64,000 bases of DNA from Agarivorans sp050870875. Lineage in GTDB: Bacteria; Pseudomonadota; Gammaproteobacteria; Enterobacterales; Celerinatantimonadaceae. Positions within the stretch are counted from its first letter, which is position 1. Every line of letters begins with the position of its first letter. The position numbers and the translations under genes are program-made. The notes under the pieces are model-generated. The model was not told the DNA's origin and searched no databases. It saw only the letters and a program-made list of their open reading frames with translations. Positions 25,910 to 34,823 of this stretch are shown one piece after another. The stretch lies in NCBI RefSeq assembly GCF_050870875.2, contig NZ_CP194041.2, positions 4,030,001-4,094,000 on the forward strand, given 5' to 3'.

Positions 25910-26464
25910 GTGACTAAGTTTAGTTTTAAGTATTATTTTGCTGCTCTTTTGATGATCACGGGTCGTTCAGCGTTCGCTGCAATCCCAAATATTGATAACC
26001 AATTAAGTATTAGCTACGGTGATGGCCAACATCTACAACTATCAACCCGCAGTCAAATTAAAAACTGGTATGTAACAGGCTATAACAACAAACAATTTAT
26101 TTACACAGGGCCCCGGGATCAAACTCAATCATGGTTTTTTAACGGCGGTTACCAGCATCAACTGCGTAACGAATTCTCACTCTTTGTCGAAGCAGGGGTG
26201 AACAATCAATACGACGATATTGCGACACGTAGAGGCTTTAATCTTTCGACAGGCTTAAATTACCAGCCGCTACGGCACCTATCACTTCAAAGTAAATTGG
26301 TACAAATTCACCAACCTGATGATGACACCACCGAACAAAGCCTCGAGGTATCGAGTACATTACACCTACTCAATAACATTGATGTAAAAGCTGTCTATCA
26401 AATTGAAGCACAAGATAAGCAAACCCAGCAACAGCTTCAATTTGGTTTAGGTTATCGCTTTTAA
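25910..26464 (+). CDS. exported protein of unknown function, likely small outer-membrane beta-barrel
   Basis: A 184-residue protein with a GTG start preceded by AGGGGCAG-like purines. The first ~23 residues form a signal peptide ending SAFA-A. The rest alternates polar and hydrophobic residues in repeated short strands (QLSISYGDG, WFFNGGYQHQL, FSLFVEAGVNN, RGFNLSTGLNYQ, LSLQSKLVQIHQ, SLEVSSTLHLL, VKAVYQIEA, QLQFGLGYRF) with a terminal phenylalanine, as outer-membrane barrels recognised by BamA have. That suggests about eight strands. I do not recognise the family. It converges on rraA with a 4-base overlap of the stops. Two copies of ATCGACC, 24 bases apart, lie in its promoter region. Confidence 0.6.
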   Translation: MTKFSFKYYFAALLMITGRSAFAAIPNIDNQLSISYGDGQHLQLSTRSQIKNWYVTGYNNKQFIYTGPRDQTQSWFFNGGYQHQLRNEFSLFVEAGVNNQYDDIATRRGFNLSTGLNYQPLRHLSLQSKLVQIHQPDDDTTEQSLEVSSTLHLLNNIDVKAVYQIEAQDKQTQQQLQFGLGYRF

Positions 26465-26958
26465 GCGAAGCCTTCCGGCAGATTTAAGGCCTGTTCGCTC
26501 AGCAAGATCCCATTCTCATCCGCATACAAATACATCCCCGGTAGAATTTTTACACCAGCAAAATTCAGCTCGCAATTAACATCCCCGACACCTTTTCGCT
26601 CGGTTTTCATCGGGCAAGCAGCTAATGCCCTTACTCCCAAGTCAATCGTATTAATCGTCGATACGTCTCTAATCGCACCGTGGATGACCACCCCAGACCA
26701 TCCTTGAAGATAAGCCGAATCCGCGATCAAGTCGCCCATCAATGCATGTTGAATATCGGCACCACCATCCACCACTAATACTCGCCCTCGGCCCGCAGTG
26801 GCTAATAACTCTTTGACTCGACTGTTGTCTCGCCAACATCGAACCGTCACCACTTCACCGAAAAAGCAAGTTTTCAATCCATAAGACCGAAAAATAGGGG
26901 TTAACAGCTGAACCTGTTGCGGATAGAGATCACATAATTCCGGCAATAAATCTTGCAT
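26461..26958 (-). CDS. rraA: RraA family protein (ribonuclease E activity regulator)
   Basis: A 165-residue RraA-type protein. It shows the family core GRGRVLVVDGGADIQHALMG near residue 79, GWSGVVIHGAIRDV and the late GMYLYADENGILLSE. In E. coli RraA binds RNase E and slows RNA decay; related proteins are aldolases, so enzymatic activity cannot be excluded. Its first 29 bases overlap the 3' end of the DUF3293 gene, so the two are probably one coupled operon. Confidence 0.88.
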   Translation of the reverse strand: MQDLLPELCDLYPQQVQLLTPIFRSYGLKTCFFGEVVTVRCWRDNSRVKELLATAGRGRVLVVDGGADIQHALMGDLIADSAYLQGWSGVVIHGAIRDVSTINTIDLGVRALAACPMKTERKGVGDVNCELNFAGVKILPGMYLYADENGILLSEQALNLPEGFA

Positions 26959-27376
26959 TCTGATACTCCTTTATCATTTGTTGATATCCCTGTGGATTAT
27001 CAAACCAACGACTCGCGGTATTGCCAAGACATGAGTATGCTCGGCTTATATCATTACTATCATAGAGATAACAATCACCATCAAGCCAGTAAAAAGCTCT
27101 CTGTTTGAAAACCTTTGCTACATATTGCGCATCAATTAACGAACATTCAACAACCGCGCTAAATTCGTAATGATTAAGATCAATAGCGCCTGCAAAGACC
27201 CAAGAACAAGGCATTTTATGGACACGCAAATATGTAAGTAAATGACAATCTAACCAGCGATTAAACTGCTGAGATCGGGTAACCCCTTTAGGATTGTTCG
27301 CGGTAATAACAGCAAGCCCATGATATTTAAGGGCTGTATCTGCCAAAAATATAGTGTTTTTATACAAATTAAACAT
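26930..27376 (-). CDS. DUF3293 domain protein
   Basis: A 148-residue cytoplasmic protein without signal or membrane segments. The pattern LAVITANNPKG near residue 22, the RSQQFNRWLDCHLL helix, and AKVFKQRAFYWLDGDCYLYD near 88 resembles the DUF3293 family, whose function is unknown. It overlaps rraA by 29 bases, an unusually long overlap, and is divergent from arcA. A perfect FNR box lies 54 bases upstream of its start and could act on it as well as on arcA. Confidence 0.6.
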   Translation of the reverse strand: MFNLYKNTIFLADTALKYHGLAVITANNPKGVTRSQQFNRWLDCHLLTYLRVHKMPCSWVFAGAIDLNHYEFSAVVECSLIDAQYVAKVFKQRAFYWLDGDCYLYDSNDISRAYSCLGNTASRWFDNPQGYQQMIKEYQNARFIAGIM

Positions 27377-27429
27377 GTAGTTTATTTTCAGTAATGACGC
27401 GTATAAATTGCCATTATGACCATTTCCGA

Positions 27430-27443
27430 TTGATTTGAATCAA
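27430..27443. promoter_or_regulatory. perfect FNR box between arcA and DUF3293-rraA
   Basis: TTGATTTGAATCAA matches the FNR consensus TTGAT-N4-ATCAA at all 10 defined positions. It lies 280 bases before arcA and 54 bases before the divergent DUF3293 start. FNR activates arcA in E. coli. From this spacing it could be at an activating position for either direction. Confidence 0.75.
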
Positions 27444-27722
27444 ATCCGCTTCAAAAAACGTAAGCTTTTTTCAGACTCAAGTTGTTATATCACTGTTAAG
27501 CCCATAGAATATGTTCACTGCTTGTAACGAATCATGCATACAGAAGATCTCTTACGCTGACTTACGTCTCGTTTTGAGCACACTATTTGTTTATTTTTTT
27601 TGCCATATGAGAAGTTTTAACACAAACTCAACATGGCATTGTAGCTAGTGTTTACTTCATCTTCTATAAAACACCGAACAGTTCGCAAGCCAACTTTTTT
27701 CTATATAGCATTGGGGAAGACC

Positions 27723-28433
27723 ATGACACCAAATATTCTAATTGTCGAGGACGAACTGGTCACTCGTAATACGCTAAAAAGCACTTTTGAAGCCGAAGGT
27801 TACAACGTGTTTGAAGCGATTGACGGCAATGAAATGAACAGCGTACTTGAAGCTCATTCAGTTCACTTAATTATCATGGACATTAATCTTCCAGGTAAAA
27901 ACGGTTTATTGCTTGCCCGTGAACTTCGAGATCGTGAACAAATCGCGTTAATGTTTTTAACTGGTCGCGACAATGAAGTTGATAAGATTTTAGGTTTGGA
28001 AATTGGGGCCGACGACTACATCACCAAGCCTTTCAACCCTCGCGAATTAACCATTCGTGCGCGCAACCTACTAAATCGTACCATCAATGGACAATCGGCT
28101 AATGAAGACAAGGGCTCTGTAGAAGAGTATCGCTTTAACGGCTGGACCTTAGATATTAATAGCCGATCGTTAGTAAGTCCTAACCAAGAAACCTACAAAC
28201 TGCCGCGTAGCGAATTTCGTGCAATGTTGCACTTTGTAGAAAACCCTGGACAGATTCAAACCCGTGCAGATTTATTGAAGAAGATGACAGGGCGGGAATT
28301 GAAGCCGCATGACCGGACGGTTGACGTAACCATTCGTCGGATCCGCAAGCATTTCGAATCAATACCAGAAACACCAGAAATTATTGCAACCATTCATGGT
28401 GAAGGTTATCGTTTCTGTGGTGAAATTGAATAA
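27723..28433 (+). CDS. arcA: aerobic respiration control response regulator
   Basis: ArcA is the OmpR-type regulator that represses aerobic respiration and TCA-cycle genes when oxygen is low. The 236-residue protein is almost identical in motif to E. coli ArcA: ILIVEDELVTRNTLKS at the start, the phospho-acceptor aspartate in IIMDINLPGKNGLL near residue 53, the LTGRDNEVDKILGLEIGADD switch region, TKPFNPREL, and a C-terminal winged helix with PHDRTVDVTIRRIRKHFES. I start at ATG 27723 (MTPNILIVED); the frame open from 27648 adds an unmatched extension. No sensor arcB is adjacent. Likely targets here include mdh, acnB, lpdA and aceK. Confidence 0.97.
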   Translation: MTPNILIVEDELVTRNTLKSTFEAEGYNVFEAIDGNEMNSVLEAHSVHLIIMDINLPGKNGLLLARELRDREQIALMFLTGRDNEVDKILGLEIGADDYITKPFNPRELTIRARNLLNRTINGQSANEDKGSVEEYRFNGWTLDINSRSLVSPNQETYKLPRSEFRAMLHFVENPGQIQTRADLLKKMTGRELKPHDRTVDVTIRRIRKHFESIPETPEIIATIHGEGYRFCGEIE

Positions 28434-28446
28434 GCAGCTCACTTAC

Positions 28447-28477
28447 AAAAAACCTCGCAGTTTCGCGAGGTTTTTTT
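28447..28477 (+). terminator. terminator of arcA
   Basis: CCTCGC / GCGAGG stem with A6 before and T7 after, a loop of six bases, 19 bases after the stop. Confidence 0.92.
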
Positions 28478-28633
28478 ATACTTGTGAGGCGCTCAAATAA
28501 CGAGCAACATGAATAAAGGTGACGAAACTCAGACAACTCACAATCATGTTACTGAGGTAAAAAATCGTCAATGTTTTGATCGATGTTCTGATTTGTAGTT
28601 ATTTTTCTACATATTCTTTTGTTATCAATCTTG

Positions 28634-28639
28634 TATAAT
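28634..28639 (+). promoter_or_regulatory. -10 box of pykF
   Basis: A perfect TATAAT, 45 bases before pykF. No good -35 is visible at 16-18 bases, so this promoter may depend on an activator. Confidence 0.55.
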
Positions 28640-28684
28640 ATGCGCAGAATTTTTTAACAGCATCCTTAACGGAGAGTCACTTCA

Positions 28685-30097
28685 ATGAAGAAAACAAAAA
28701 TAGTTTGTACCATTGGCCCAAAAACTGAGTCAGTAGAAATGCTAACTCAATTAGTTGAGTCTGGCATGAACGTTATGCGCCTTAACTTCTCTCACGGCGA
28801 TTTTGCCGAGCACGGTACTCGAATCAACAATCTACGTGAAGTTATCAAGAACACCGGCAAATCTGCCGCTGTTTTATTAGATACCAAAGGCCCTGAAATC
28901 AGAACGATTAAACTAGCTGGCGGCAACGACGTAAGCTTAGTCGCCGGTCAAGAATTCACGTTCACGACCGACCAAACTATTATTGGTGATAAAACTCGCG
29001 TAGCCGTTACCTACCCAGGTCTTGCTGCAGACTTAAAAGTTGGCAACATTATCTTAGTTGACGATGGTCTTATCGAAATGGAAGTTATTGCCGTTTCTGA
29101 TGACGAAGTGAAGTGTACTGTTCTTAACAACGGTGATTTGGGCGAGAACAAAGGTGTTAACTTACCTGGTGTAATCGTACAACTACCAGCTCTATCAGCA
29201 AAAGATAAAGGCGACTTAATCTTTGGTTGTGAGCAAGGTGTTGATTTCATCGCTGCATCGTTCATCCGCAAGAAAGAAGACGTTCTAGAAATTCGCCAAC
29301 TGCTTAAAGAAAATGGCGGCGAAACCATTCAAATTATTTCTAAGATCGAAAACCAAGAAGGTGTTGATAACTTCGATGAAATCTTAGAAGTATCTGACGG
29401 TATCATGGTTGCTCGTGGTGACCTAGGCGTAGAAATTCCTGTAGAAGAAGTTATCTTCGCTCAGAAAATGATGATTGAGAAATGTAATCGTGCTCGTAAG
29501 CTAGTGATTACAGCCACTCAAATGCTTGACTCAATGATTAAAAACCCACGTCCAACCCGCGCAGAAGCTGGCGACGTAGCCAACGCAATCTTAGACGGTA
29601 CCGATGCGGTTATGCTATCGGGTGAGTCAGCTAAAGGTAAGTACCCTGTAGAAGCAGTCACTATCATGGCTACTATCTGTGAACGTACCGATGCCGTGAT
29701 GCCTTCTAACCTAGATCCTGCACGTGATAGCGGTAAATTGCGCATCACTGAAGCGGTATGTAAGGGTGCAGTAGAAGCTTCTGAAAAATTAGCGGCACCA
29801 CTTATCGTGGTTGCTACTGAAGGTGGTAAGTCAGCGAAGTCAGTTCGTAAATACTTCCCACAAGCAAATATTTTAGCGATTACCACTAACGCAAAAACTG
29901 CTGCTCAGCTTTGTTTATCTAAAGGTGTGATTCCTCACGTTGTAGAAAGCATCGATAATACTGATGCGTTCTACATGCTTGGTAAAGAACTTGCGATTGA
30001 ATCAGGGTTAGCCAATAAAGGCGACATCGTGGTTATGGTTTCAGGTGCACTCGTACCATCAGGCACCACCAATACGTCTTCTGTTCACGTATTATAA
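28685..30097 (+). CDS. pykF: pyruvate kinase I
   Basis: PykF turns phosphoenolpyruvate and ADP into pyruvate and ATP. At 470 residues and with KTKIVCTIGPKTES at the N-terminus it is the fructose-1,6-bisphosphate-activated E. coli PykF type. Visible motifs: MRLNFSHGDFAEHG near residue 31, the active-site lysine segment IISKIENQEGVDNF near 217, VARGDLGVEIPVEEV, and ITATQMLDSMIKNPRPTRAE near 278. Codon use is strongly biased to codons of highly expressed genes. It has its own promoter and terminator. Confidence 0.98.
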   Translation: MKKTKIVCTIGPKTESVEMLTQLVESGMNVMRLNFSHGDFAEHGTRINNLREVIKNTGKSAAVLLDTKGPEIRTIKLAGGNDVSLVAGQEFTFTTDQTIIGDKTRVAVTYPGLAADLKVGNIILVDDGLIEMEVIAVSDDEVKCTVLNNGDLGENKGVNLPGVIVQLPALSAKDKGDLIFGCEQGVDFIAASFIRKKEDVLEIRQLLKENGGETIQIISKIENQEGVDNFDEILEVSDGIMVARGDLGVEIPVEEVIFAQKMMIEKCNRARKLVITATQMLDSMIKNPRPTRAEAGDVANAILDGTDAVMLSGESAKGKYPVEAVTIMATICERTDAVMPSNLDPARDSGKLRITEAVCKGAVEASEKLAAPLIVVATEGGKSAKSVRKYFPQANILAITTNAKTAAQLCLSKGVIPHVVESIDNTDAFYMLGKELAIESGLANKGDIVVMVSGALVPSGTTNTSSVHVL

Positions 30098-30118
30098 TCA
30101 CTCGCTTGATTGCTATCC

Positions 30119-30145
30119 AAAAAGGCGCCTCAGGCGCCTTTTTTT
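30119..30145 (+). terminator. terminator of pykF, possibly bidirectional
   Basis: AAAGGCGCC / GGCGCCTTT with a 3-base loop and T7. The A run on the left could also serve the convergent gene, whose stop it touches. Confidence 0.92.
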
Positions 30146-30740
30146 ATGAGTTCTGATCCAAAGGATGAAACCCACTTAAGTGCTCCATGTCCAGCAAAAT
30201 AGAATCAATTTGTTCCAAGGCTAAAGCATCGATATTCATGGCTCGAGGATAAATAGGTTGATGCCGGTCATCCAACCAATGACTCACCCAGTAATTTGTA
30301 GAGAGCAAAAATTCCCGAGCATATTGCTCACTGACTTCCAAGCAACCACGTAAACAAACATCGAGATAAGATTGTAAAATAGGGCTATTCGCTTGAGGGT
30401 GCCAATATTCATGAGCCACATAAGTATAAATTTTCACAGCAGCCTGCGGTAAGGGATGTAATAGCTCCAACTGCTGTAAGTTTAAGCAAACTCGCTCATA
30501 ATCTCGTTCTCGCTCATCTAATTCGGGCAAAAACTTTTCATCAAATGGGATCAATACCCCATTCACCGTTGCTTGCGGCTCAGGACTAATCACCACTGCA
30601 GAACGATCATTACCGCCTTTCAAACCGCTCCAATAGCGCTGATAACCATGTAAACGGGCGGCATAAGCCTGTTCCCCTGGAAAAGTTCGTTGCCGACAAT
30701 CGGCGTCAATTAAACTACCGTAGCCAAATATGTAAATCAT
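30144..30740 (-). CDS. gamma-glutamylcyclotransferase-like protein
   Basis: A 198-residue protein of the GGCT/ChaC-like fold. It opens MIYIFGYGSLID, the YGSL motif that binds the gamma-glutamyl group, and has LDERERDYERV near residue 77, where the catalytic glutamate is expected. Family members release 5-oxoproline from gamma-glutamyl peptides or glutathione. I chose ATG 30740 because GAGGAAGG precedes it closely; an alternative upstream start at 30776 adds 12 residues. True substrate is not known from sequence. Confidence 0.8.
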   Translation of the reverse strand: MIYIFGYGSLIDADCRQRTFPGEQAYAARLHGYQRYWSGLKGGNDRSAVVISPEPQATVNGVLIPFDEKFLPELDERERDYERVCLNLQQLELLHPLPQAAVKIYTYVAHEYWHPQANSPILQSYLDVCLRGCLEVSEQYAREFLLSTNYWVSHWLDDRHQPIYPRAMNIDALALEQIDSILLDMEHLSGFHPLDQNS

Positions 30741-31057
30741 TGCACCTTCCTCAGTAAAGCCACTCAATAAATACATTAATCAACGGCGGCACAGCAACCC
30801 AGCTAAAGACCTTCATTCTAAGCCCTTGTAACAAATAAACAATGACCAATGAAATAATGACAGCACAGCTTTATCTTATCGGCCATCCGACTAAATCTGG
30901 GCCTTGTGTAATATTCACGATCTAATCAATAAACCTTACAAGGTTTGTCGCTTCACATCCTAGCGACGAACTTATTTCTGCCGCTAGCTAATAATCAGCA
31001 CAAACAGTACCATAGCTCGCATAATCGCAATTTATTTATTGGTAGTTAAGAGGGAAT
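30741..31057. other. divergent intergenic region before mgsA
   Basis: About 317 bases holding both promoters of the divergent pair. I could not pick out a convincing promoter or operator. Confidence 0.4.
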
Positions 31058-31513
31058 ATGGACACAACAACCCGCACCATGCAAGTCAGTAAACGGATAG
31101 CCTTAGTGGCACACGACCACAAAAAAGGCGCCTTAATGAATTGGGCCAAAATTCATCAGGACGAACTGAAAAAACACCAATTATTTGGCACTGGCACCAC
31201 CGGGACTCTTCTTTGTCAACAAGGCTTTGAAGTCACCGCTTTACTCAGTGGCCCAATGGGTGGCGACCAACAATTAGGAGCGATGATCGCAGAAGGAAAG
31301 ATCGACCTAATGATCTTTTTTTGGGACCCTCTCGACGCAGTGCCTCATGATCCTGATGTGAAAGCCCTACTTCGCCTAGCTGCCGTTTGGAACATCCCCA
31401 TGGCAACCAATCAGGCAACGGCTGACTTCATTCTCTCCAGCCGTCATTTTAACCAAGAGTTTACTGTTGATGTTCCCGATTATGCTGGCTATCTAAAAGA
31501 TCGGACTAAATAA
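31058..31513 (+). CDS. mgsA: methylglyoxal synthase
   Basis: MgsA converts dihydroxyacetone phosphate to methylglyoxal and phosphate, a bypass of lower glycolysis when sugar phosphates pile up. The 151-residue protein is the E. coli length. The phosphate site GTGTTGT near residue 46, the catalytic aspartate in SGPMGGDQQLGAMI near 67, FFWDPLDAVPHDPD near 88 and ATNQATADF near 123 are all present. It is a single gene converging on the SieB-like gene, with only 7 bases between stops and no obvious terminator. Confidence 0.97.
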   Translation: MDTTTRTMQVSKRIALVAHDHKKGALMNWAKIHQDELKKHQLFGTGTTGTLLCQQGFEVTALLSGPMGGDQQLGAMIAEGKIDLMIFFWDPLDAVPHDPDVKALLRLAAVWNIPMATNQATADFILSSRHFNQEFTVDVPDYAGYLKDRTK

Positions 31514-31520
31514 GCCAAAG

Positions 31521-32159
31521 TTAAGCAGCCGTTCTGCCATCGCTATTGTCAGCACGGATCCGAAATAGCTTACCCGAGTGAGTTCGATTGGCCTTATAAT
31601 CAGCTTGCAAAAAACGAGGACGGATAGCCTTTAAATGCTCTATTTGTTCCTCGTTGAGTTTTCCCACCGGTAAACCCAAAGCCTTGTAACTAAGCATCGG
31701 GCGGGCAGCAAGATTGATCATCATATCAACGTTTGTCCGTTGCTCTTGAATGTGTTGCAGCTCCATCGCTTTCAACACTCCATTTTCGAGTAAGTTTTTC
31801 ACCGCAGGCTCCGCCAAAGGCAGATGAAGGACACTCCGTCGGGTAATCACAAACTCACGTAACACCGCTCGCTCTGAATGGTCTAAACAAGCAATCATCG
31901 CAGCTAAACGGGTGTGTTCGCGGCGCTCATTTAAATGTCGCCCCACAGCCGTCGCGATTAATAGTAAGCTACGGCTGATAAAATAAGCCAACCCCACCAC
32001 ACAACTTATAGTAAATACCAAACTTAGCTGAGCATTAAAACCCATTTCGGGTAACCAATAACTCGGGATCAACAATAATAAAGCGCTTGTCACCACTAGC
32101 CACGCCATTAAAATGTCTAATATGCCCCAACGCGCAATTAAACGACTGAGAAATTCCAT
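31521..32159 (-). CDS. SieB-like (superinfection exclusion B domain) membrane protein
   Basis: A 212-residue protein with two hydrophobic helices in the first ~80 residues (ILMAWLVVTSALLLLIP and SLVFTISCVVGLAYFI) and a soluble C-terminal part containing a helical HSERAVLREFVITRRSVLHL segment. This layout resembles the superinfection exclusion protein B domain, known from lambda-type prophages, although many chromosomal copies have no known role. I chose ATG 32159 since AGGAGAG precedes it. There are no other phage genes near it. Confidence 0.55.
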   Translation of the reverse strand: MEFLSRLIARWGILDILMAWLVVTSALLLLIPSYWLPEMGFNAQLSLVFTISCVVGLAYFISRSLLLIATAVGRHLNERREHTRLAAMIACLDHSERAVLREFVITRRSVLHLPLAEPAVKNLLENGVLKAMELQHIQEQRTNVDMMINLAARPMLSYKALGLPVGKLNEEQIEHLKAIRPRFLQADYKANRTHSGKLFRIRADNSDGRTAA

Positions 32160-32275
32160 TGTTGCACTCTCCTGCCAAAAACCTGACTCTTCGAGGATAG
32201 TGATAGCAAGGCTTATGCCAAACAATGATCAAGCGCTGAGAGATTTCGAGCCAAAGGGGCGGTAAAGCAACAAAC

Positions 32276-33268
32276 TTAAGTCGCGAGCGACTCAGGAACC
32301 CTTGCTAATGCAGCTTGCATGACTTCAATGCCTGCGCCTGCTTTATGGGCATTCTCACTCAGGTGGCGTCGCCAGGATCGCGCGCCGACACAACCTTGAA
32401 ACAAACCCAGCATATGCCGAGAAATATGCTGTAAACGACCGCCGTTAGAAAGATGCTGTTCAATATACGGATACATTAACTGAACCACTTGATGACGCGA
32501 AGGCTGTTGCCGCTGATCGCCAAAAATCCGTTGATCCACAACCGCCAATAAATAGGGATTCTGATAGACCTCTCGACCGAGCATCACCCCATCGAGTTGT
32601 TCGAGATGTTGCTCAGCTTGCTCTAAACTATTAATGCCGCCATTCACACTTATCGTTAACTGCGGATAATCTCGTTTCACTTGATAGGCCCGGGTATAAT
32701 CCAAGGGAGGCACATCTCGGTTTTGCTTAGGGCTTAAACCCGACAGCCAAGCCTTACGAGCATGAATAATAAAAGTACTACAACCTGCTGCTGCGACAGG
32801 TTCAATAAAATCGGTTAAAAATGAATAGCTATCTTGCTCATCAATACCGATCCGAGTCTTAACTGTCACTGGTATCCTAATGTGTTGTTGCATGGCATTC
32901 ACACACTCTGCAACCAAGCTGGGTTCAGCCATTAAACAGGCGCCAAAACGGCCATTTTGCACCCGATCCGAAGGACAGCCAACATTCAAATTGACTTCAT
33001 CGTAGCCCAACTGCTCCGCTTGTTTAGCACACTCCAGCAGATCTCGAGGATTAGAGCCGCCTAATTGCAATGCAAGCGGATGCTCCTGCTCAGAAAAACC
33101 TAAATAGTCACCTTTCCCATGTAAAATCGCGCCCGTGGTCACCATTTCGGTATACAACAAGCTATGCTGACTCATCAAACGATAAAAATAACGACAATGC
33201 CTATCAGTCCAATCGAGCATCGGGGCAACAGAAAAGCGATGTGCGGGGTATAAGTAAACTTGGGTCAT
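32276..33268 (-). CDS. dusA: tRNA-dihydrouridine(20/20a) synthase
   Basis: DusA reduces uridines 20 and 20a in the tRNA D-loop using NADPH and FMN. The 330-residue protein has the FMN-barrel start FSVAPMLDWTDRHCRYF near residue 12, the active-site cysteine in NLNVGCPSDRVQNGRFGACL near 94, KTRIGIDEQDSY near 138 and the FMN phosphate motif VMLGREVYQNPYLL near 228. E. coli DusA is the closest recognisable type. It is a single gene. Confidence 0.95.
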   Translation of the reverse strand: MTQVYLYPAHRFSVAPMLDWTDRHCRYFYRLMSQHSLLYTEMVTTGAILHGKGDYLGFSEQEHPLALQLGGSNPRDLLECAKQAEQLGYDEVNLNVGCPSDRVQNGRFGACLMAEPSLVAECVNAMQQHIRIPVTVKTRIGIDEQDSYSFLTDFIEPVAAAGCSTFIIHARKAWLSGLSPKQNRDVPPLDYTRAYQVKRDYPQLTISVNGGINSLEQAEQHLEQLDGVMLGREVYQNPYLLAVVDQRIFGDQRQQPSRHQVVQLMYPYIEQHLSNGGRLQHISRHMLGLFQGCVGARSWRRHLSENAHKAGAGIEVMQAALARVPESLAT

Positions 33269-33679
33269 GGGCTCAACATATTAAAAAATAATTAAAACAA
33301 CGACACTAAGTTATTCCCTAGCATCTAAAAGTAGGCGGTCAGGTTTGGAGCCCCCTACTGACAACAAGCGGACGATTATACCCCCCTCTGAACTAACTTG
33401 GTAATGTTTGACTCTGTTACGCATCGTTTCACTGATCATAAACATCTCTCAAACAAACTTTTTCTCACCCTATAGCCAACTTAATTCGCTTGATTTTTCA
33501 CTAAAAATAGCTAGTTTTCATCTATAATGGTGAGAAGACTCGTAAAGTTTTGAGTTAAAGTTGCAGCGCTTCTGATCTCATGCGATTCTTATTAAAACTA
33601 CTCAAATATTGATTCGTGGCTTAGCGATGCTCTTTATCAGCAAACTAAGACCACCAGTAACAGGAGCGCATTAGCCCTT
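33269..33679. other. divergent intergenic region dusA / cheX
   Basis: 411 bases without a gene. A TATAAT at 33523-33528 is a plausible -10 for cheX, with a weak -35. I see no sigma-28 promoter here. The cheX ribosome-binding site (CAGGAG) is rather far, about 18 bases, from the ATG. Confidence 0.4.
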
Positions 33680-34147
33680 ATGGACGTAAATTTTGTAAAT
33701 CCTTTTCTCAGTTCTCTTCTTAATGTCCTAGAAACGATGGCTCAGTTGGAGCTAAAACCCGGAAAACCCGGGTTGAAGAAGGATGAGATTGCACGTGGTG
33801 ATGTCTCGGGACTCATCGGCATGGTAGGCCAACAAACCAAAGGTTCGTTATCGATTAGTTTCGAGAAAGATCTTGCGATTGAGATCATGCGCCGCATGTT
33901 AGGCGAAGCTCCGGATTCTATCAACGAAGAAGTGACCGATATGGTTGGCGAAATTACCAATATGGTCACCGGTGGCGCGAAACGCTTGTTAGCCGATAAA
34001 GGTTACGATTTTAATATGGCGACCCCTGTCGTTGTATCCGGTCCCTCCCATACCATTACCCATAAAACTGAAGGCCCTAAAGTACTAATCCCATTCACTT
34101 CTGTTTATGGCTCAGCCACCATCGAGATATGCTTTGAAAACACTTAG
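33680..34147 (+). CDS. cheX: chemotaxis protein CheX (CheC-like phosphatase family)
   Basis: A 155-residue CheX-type protein. The CheC/CheX/FliY phosphatase motif E-x2-N appears as GEITNMVTGGAK near residue 92 and is followed by a conserved GxxK-rich helix; the rest alternates strands and helices as in CheX dimers. CheX removes phosphate from CheY-P in spirochaetes and Thermotoga. In marine gammaproteobacteria it usually stands alone as here, so its CheY partner is unknown. A terminator follows. Confidence 0.85.
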   Translation: MDVNFVNPFLSSLLNVLETMAQLELKPGKPGLKKDEIARGDVSGLIGMVGQQTKGSLSISFEKDLAIEIMRRMLGEAPDSINEEVTDMVGEITNMVTGGAKRLLADKGYDFNMATPVVVSGPSHTITHKTEGPKVLIPFTSVYGSATIEICFENT

Positions 34148-34166
34148 TAAACCAGCCTAAGCGAAT

Positions 34167-34196
34167 AAAAAAAGCCCACTAAAGAGTGGGCTTTTT
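34167..34196 (+). terminator. terminator between cheX and the peroxiredoxin gene
   Basis: AAAGCCCACT / AGTGGGCTTT stem with a 4-base loop, A tract before and T5 after; it can serve both converging genes. Confidence 0.9.
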
Positions 34197-34217
34197 GTTC
34201 TCGAATAAATTTTAGAT

Positions 34218-34823
34218 TTACAAACCTTCGGCGTTCGCTGACAAATACTTAGCAACACCCTCTGGGCTCGCATCCATTGCCTCTTTACCCTGTTCCCATT
34301 GTGCAGGACAAACTTCACCATGCTCTTCATGGAAGTTTAGTGCATCAACCATACGTAGCATTTCATCGATATTACGGCCAAGCGGTAAATCATTCACTAC
34401 TTGGTGACGAACTACACCCGCGGTATCAATTAAGAAAGAACCACGGAAAGCGACACCCGCTTCAGGATGTTCCACGTCATAGGCTTTACAGATCTCGTGT
34501 TTCACATCGGCAATCAATGGATATTGAACCGCACCAATACCACCATCTTCGATTGCAGTGTTACGCCAAGCGTTATGAGAAAATTGAGAATCGATAGAAA
34601 CACCGATCACTTCAACACCTTTTGCTTGGAAGTCTTTAAAACGATGATCGAAAGCAATAAGTTCAGAAGGACAAACAAAAGTAAAATCTAGTGGGTAGAA
34701 GAATACAACTGCAGCTTTGCCTTTGATATGCTCACTTAAAGTAAAGCTATCAACGATCTCACCATTACCTAACACGGCAGCAGCAGTAAAATCTGGAGCA
34801 GGACGACCAACTAAAACACTCAT
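34218..34823 (-). CDS. typical 2-Cys peroxiredoxin (alkyl hydroperoxide reductase C-like)
   Basis: A 201-residue thiol peroxidase that reduces hydrogen peroxide and alkyl hydroperoxides. The peroxidatic cysteine is in DFTFVCPSEL near residue 52, and the resolving cysteine in HGEVCPAQW near 171. A GGIG element, equivalent to the GGLG of sensitive Prx, is present near 93; the C-terminus lacks a clear YF motif, so resistance to over-oxidation cannot be predicted. The reductase partner AhpF is not adjacent. About 170 upstream bases separate it from alr and hold its promoter. Confidence 0.93.
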   Translation of the reverse strand: MSVLVGRPAPDFTAAAVLGNGEIVDSFTLSEHIKGKAAVVFFYPLDFTFVCPSELIAFDHRFKDFQAKGVEVIGVSIDSQFSHNAWRNTAIEDGGIGAVQYPLIADVKHEICKAYDVEHPEAGVAFRGSFLIDTAGVVRHQVVNDLPLGRNIDEMLRMVDALNFHEEHGEVCPAQWEQGKEAMDASPEGVAKYLSANAEGL

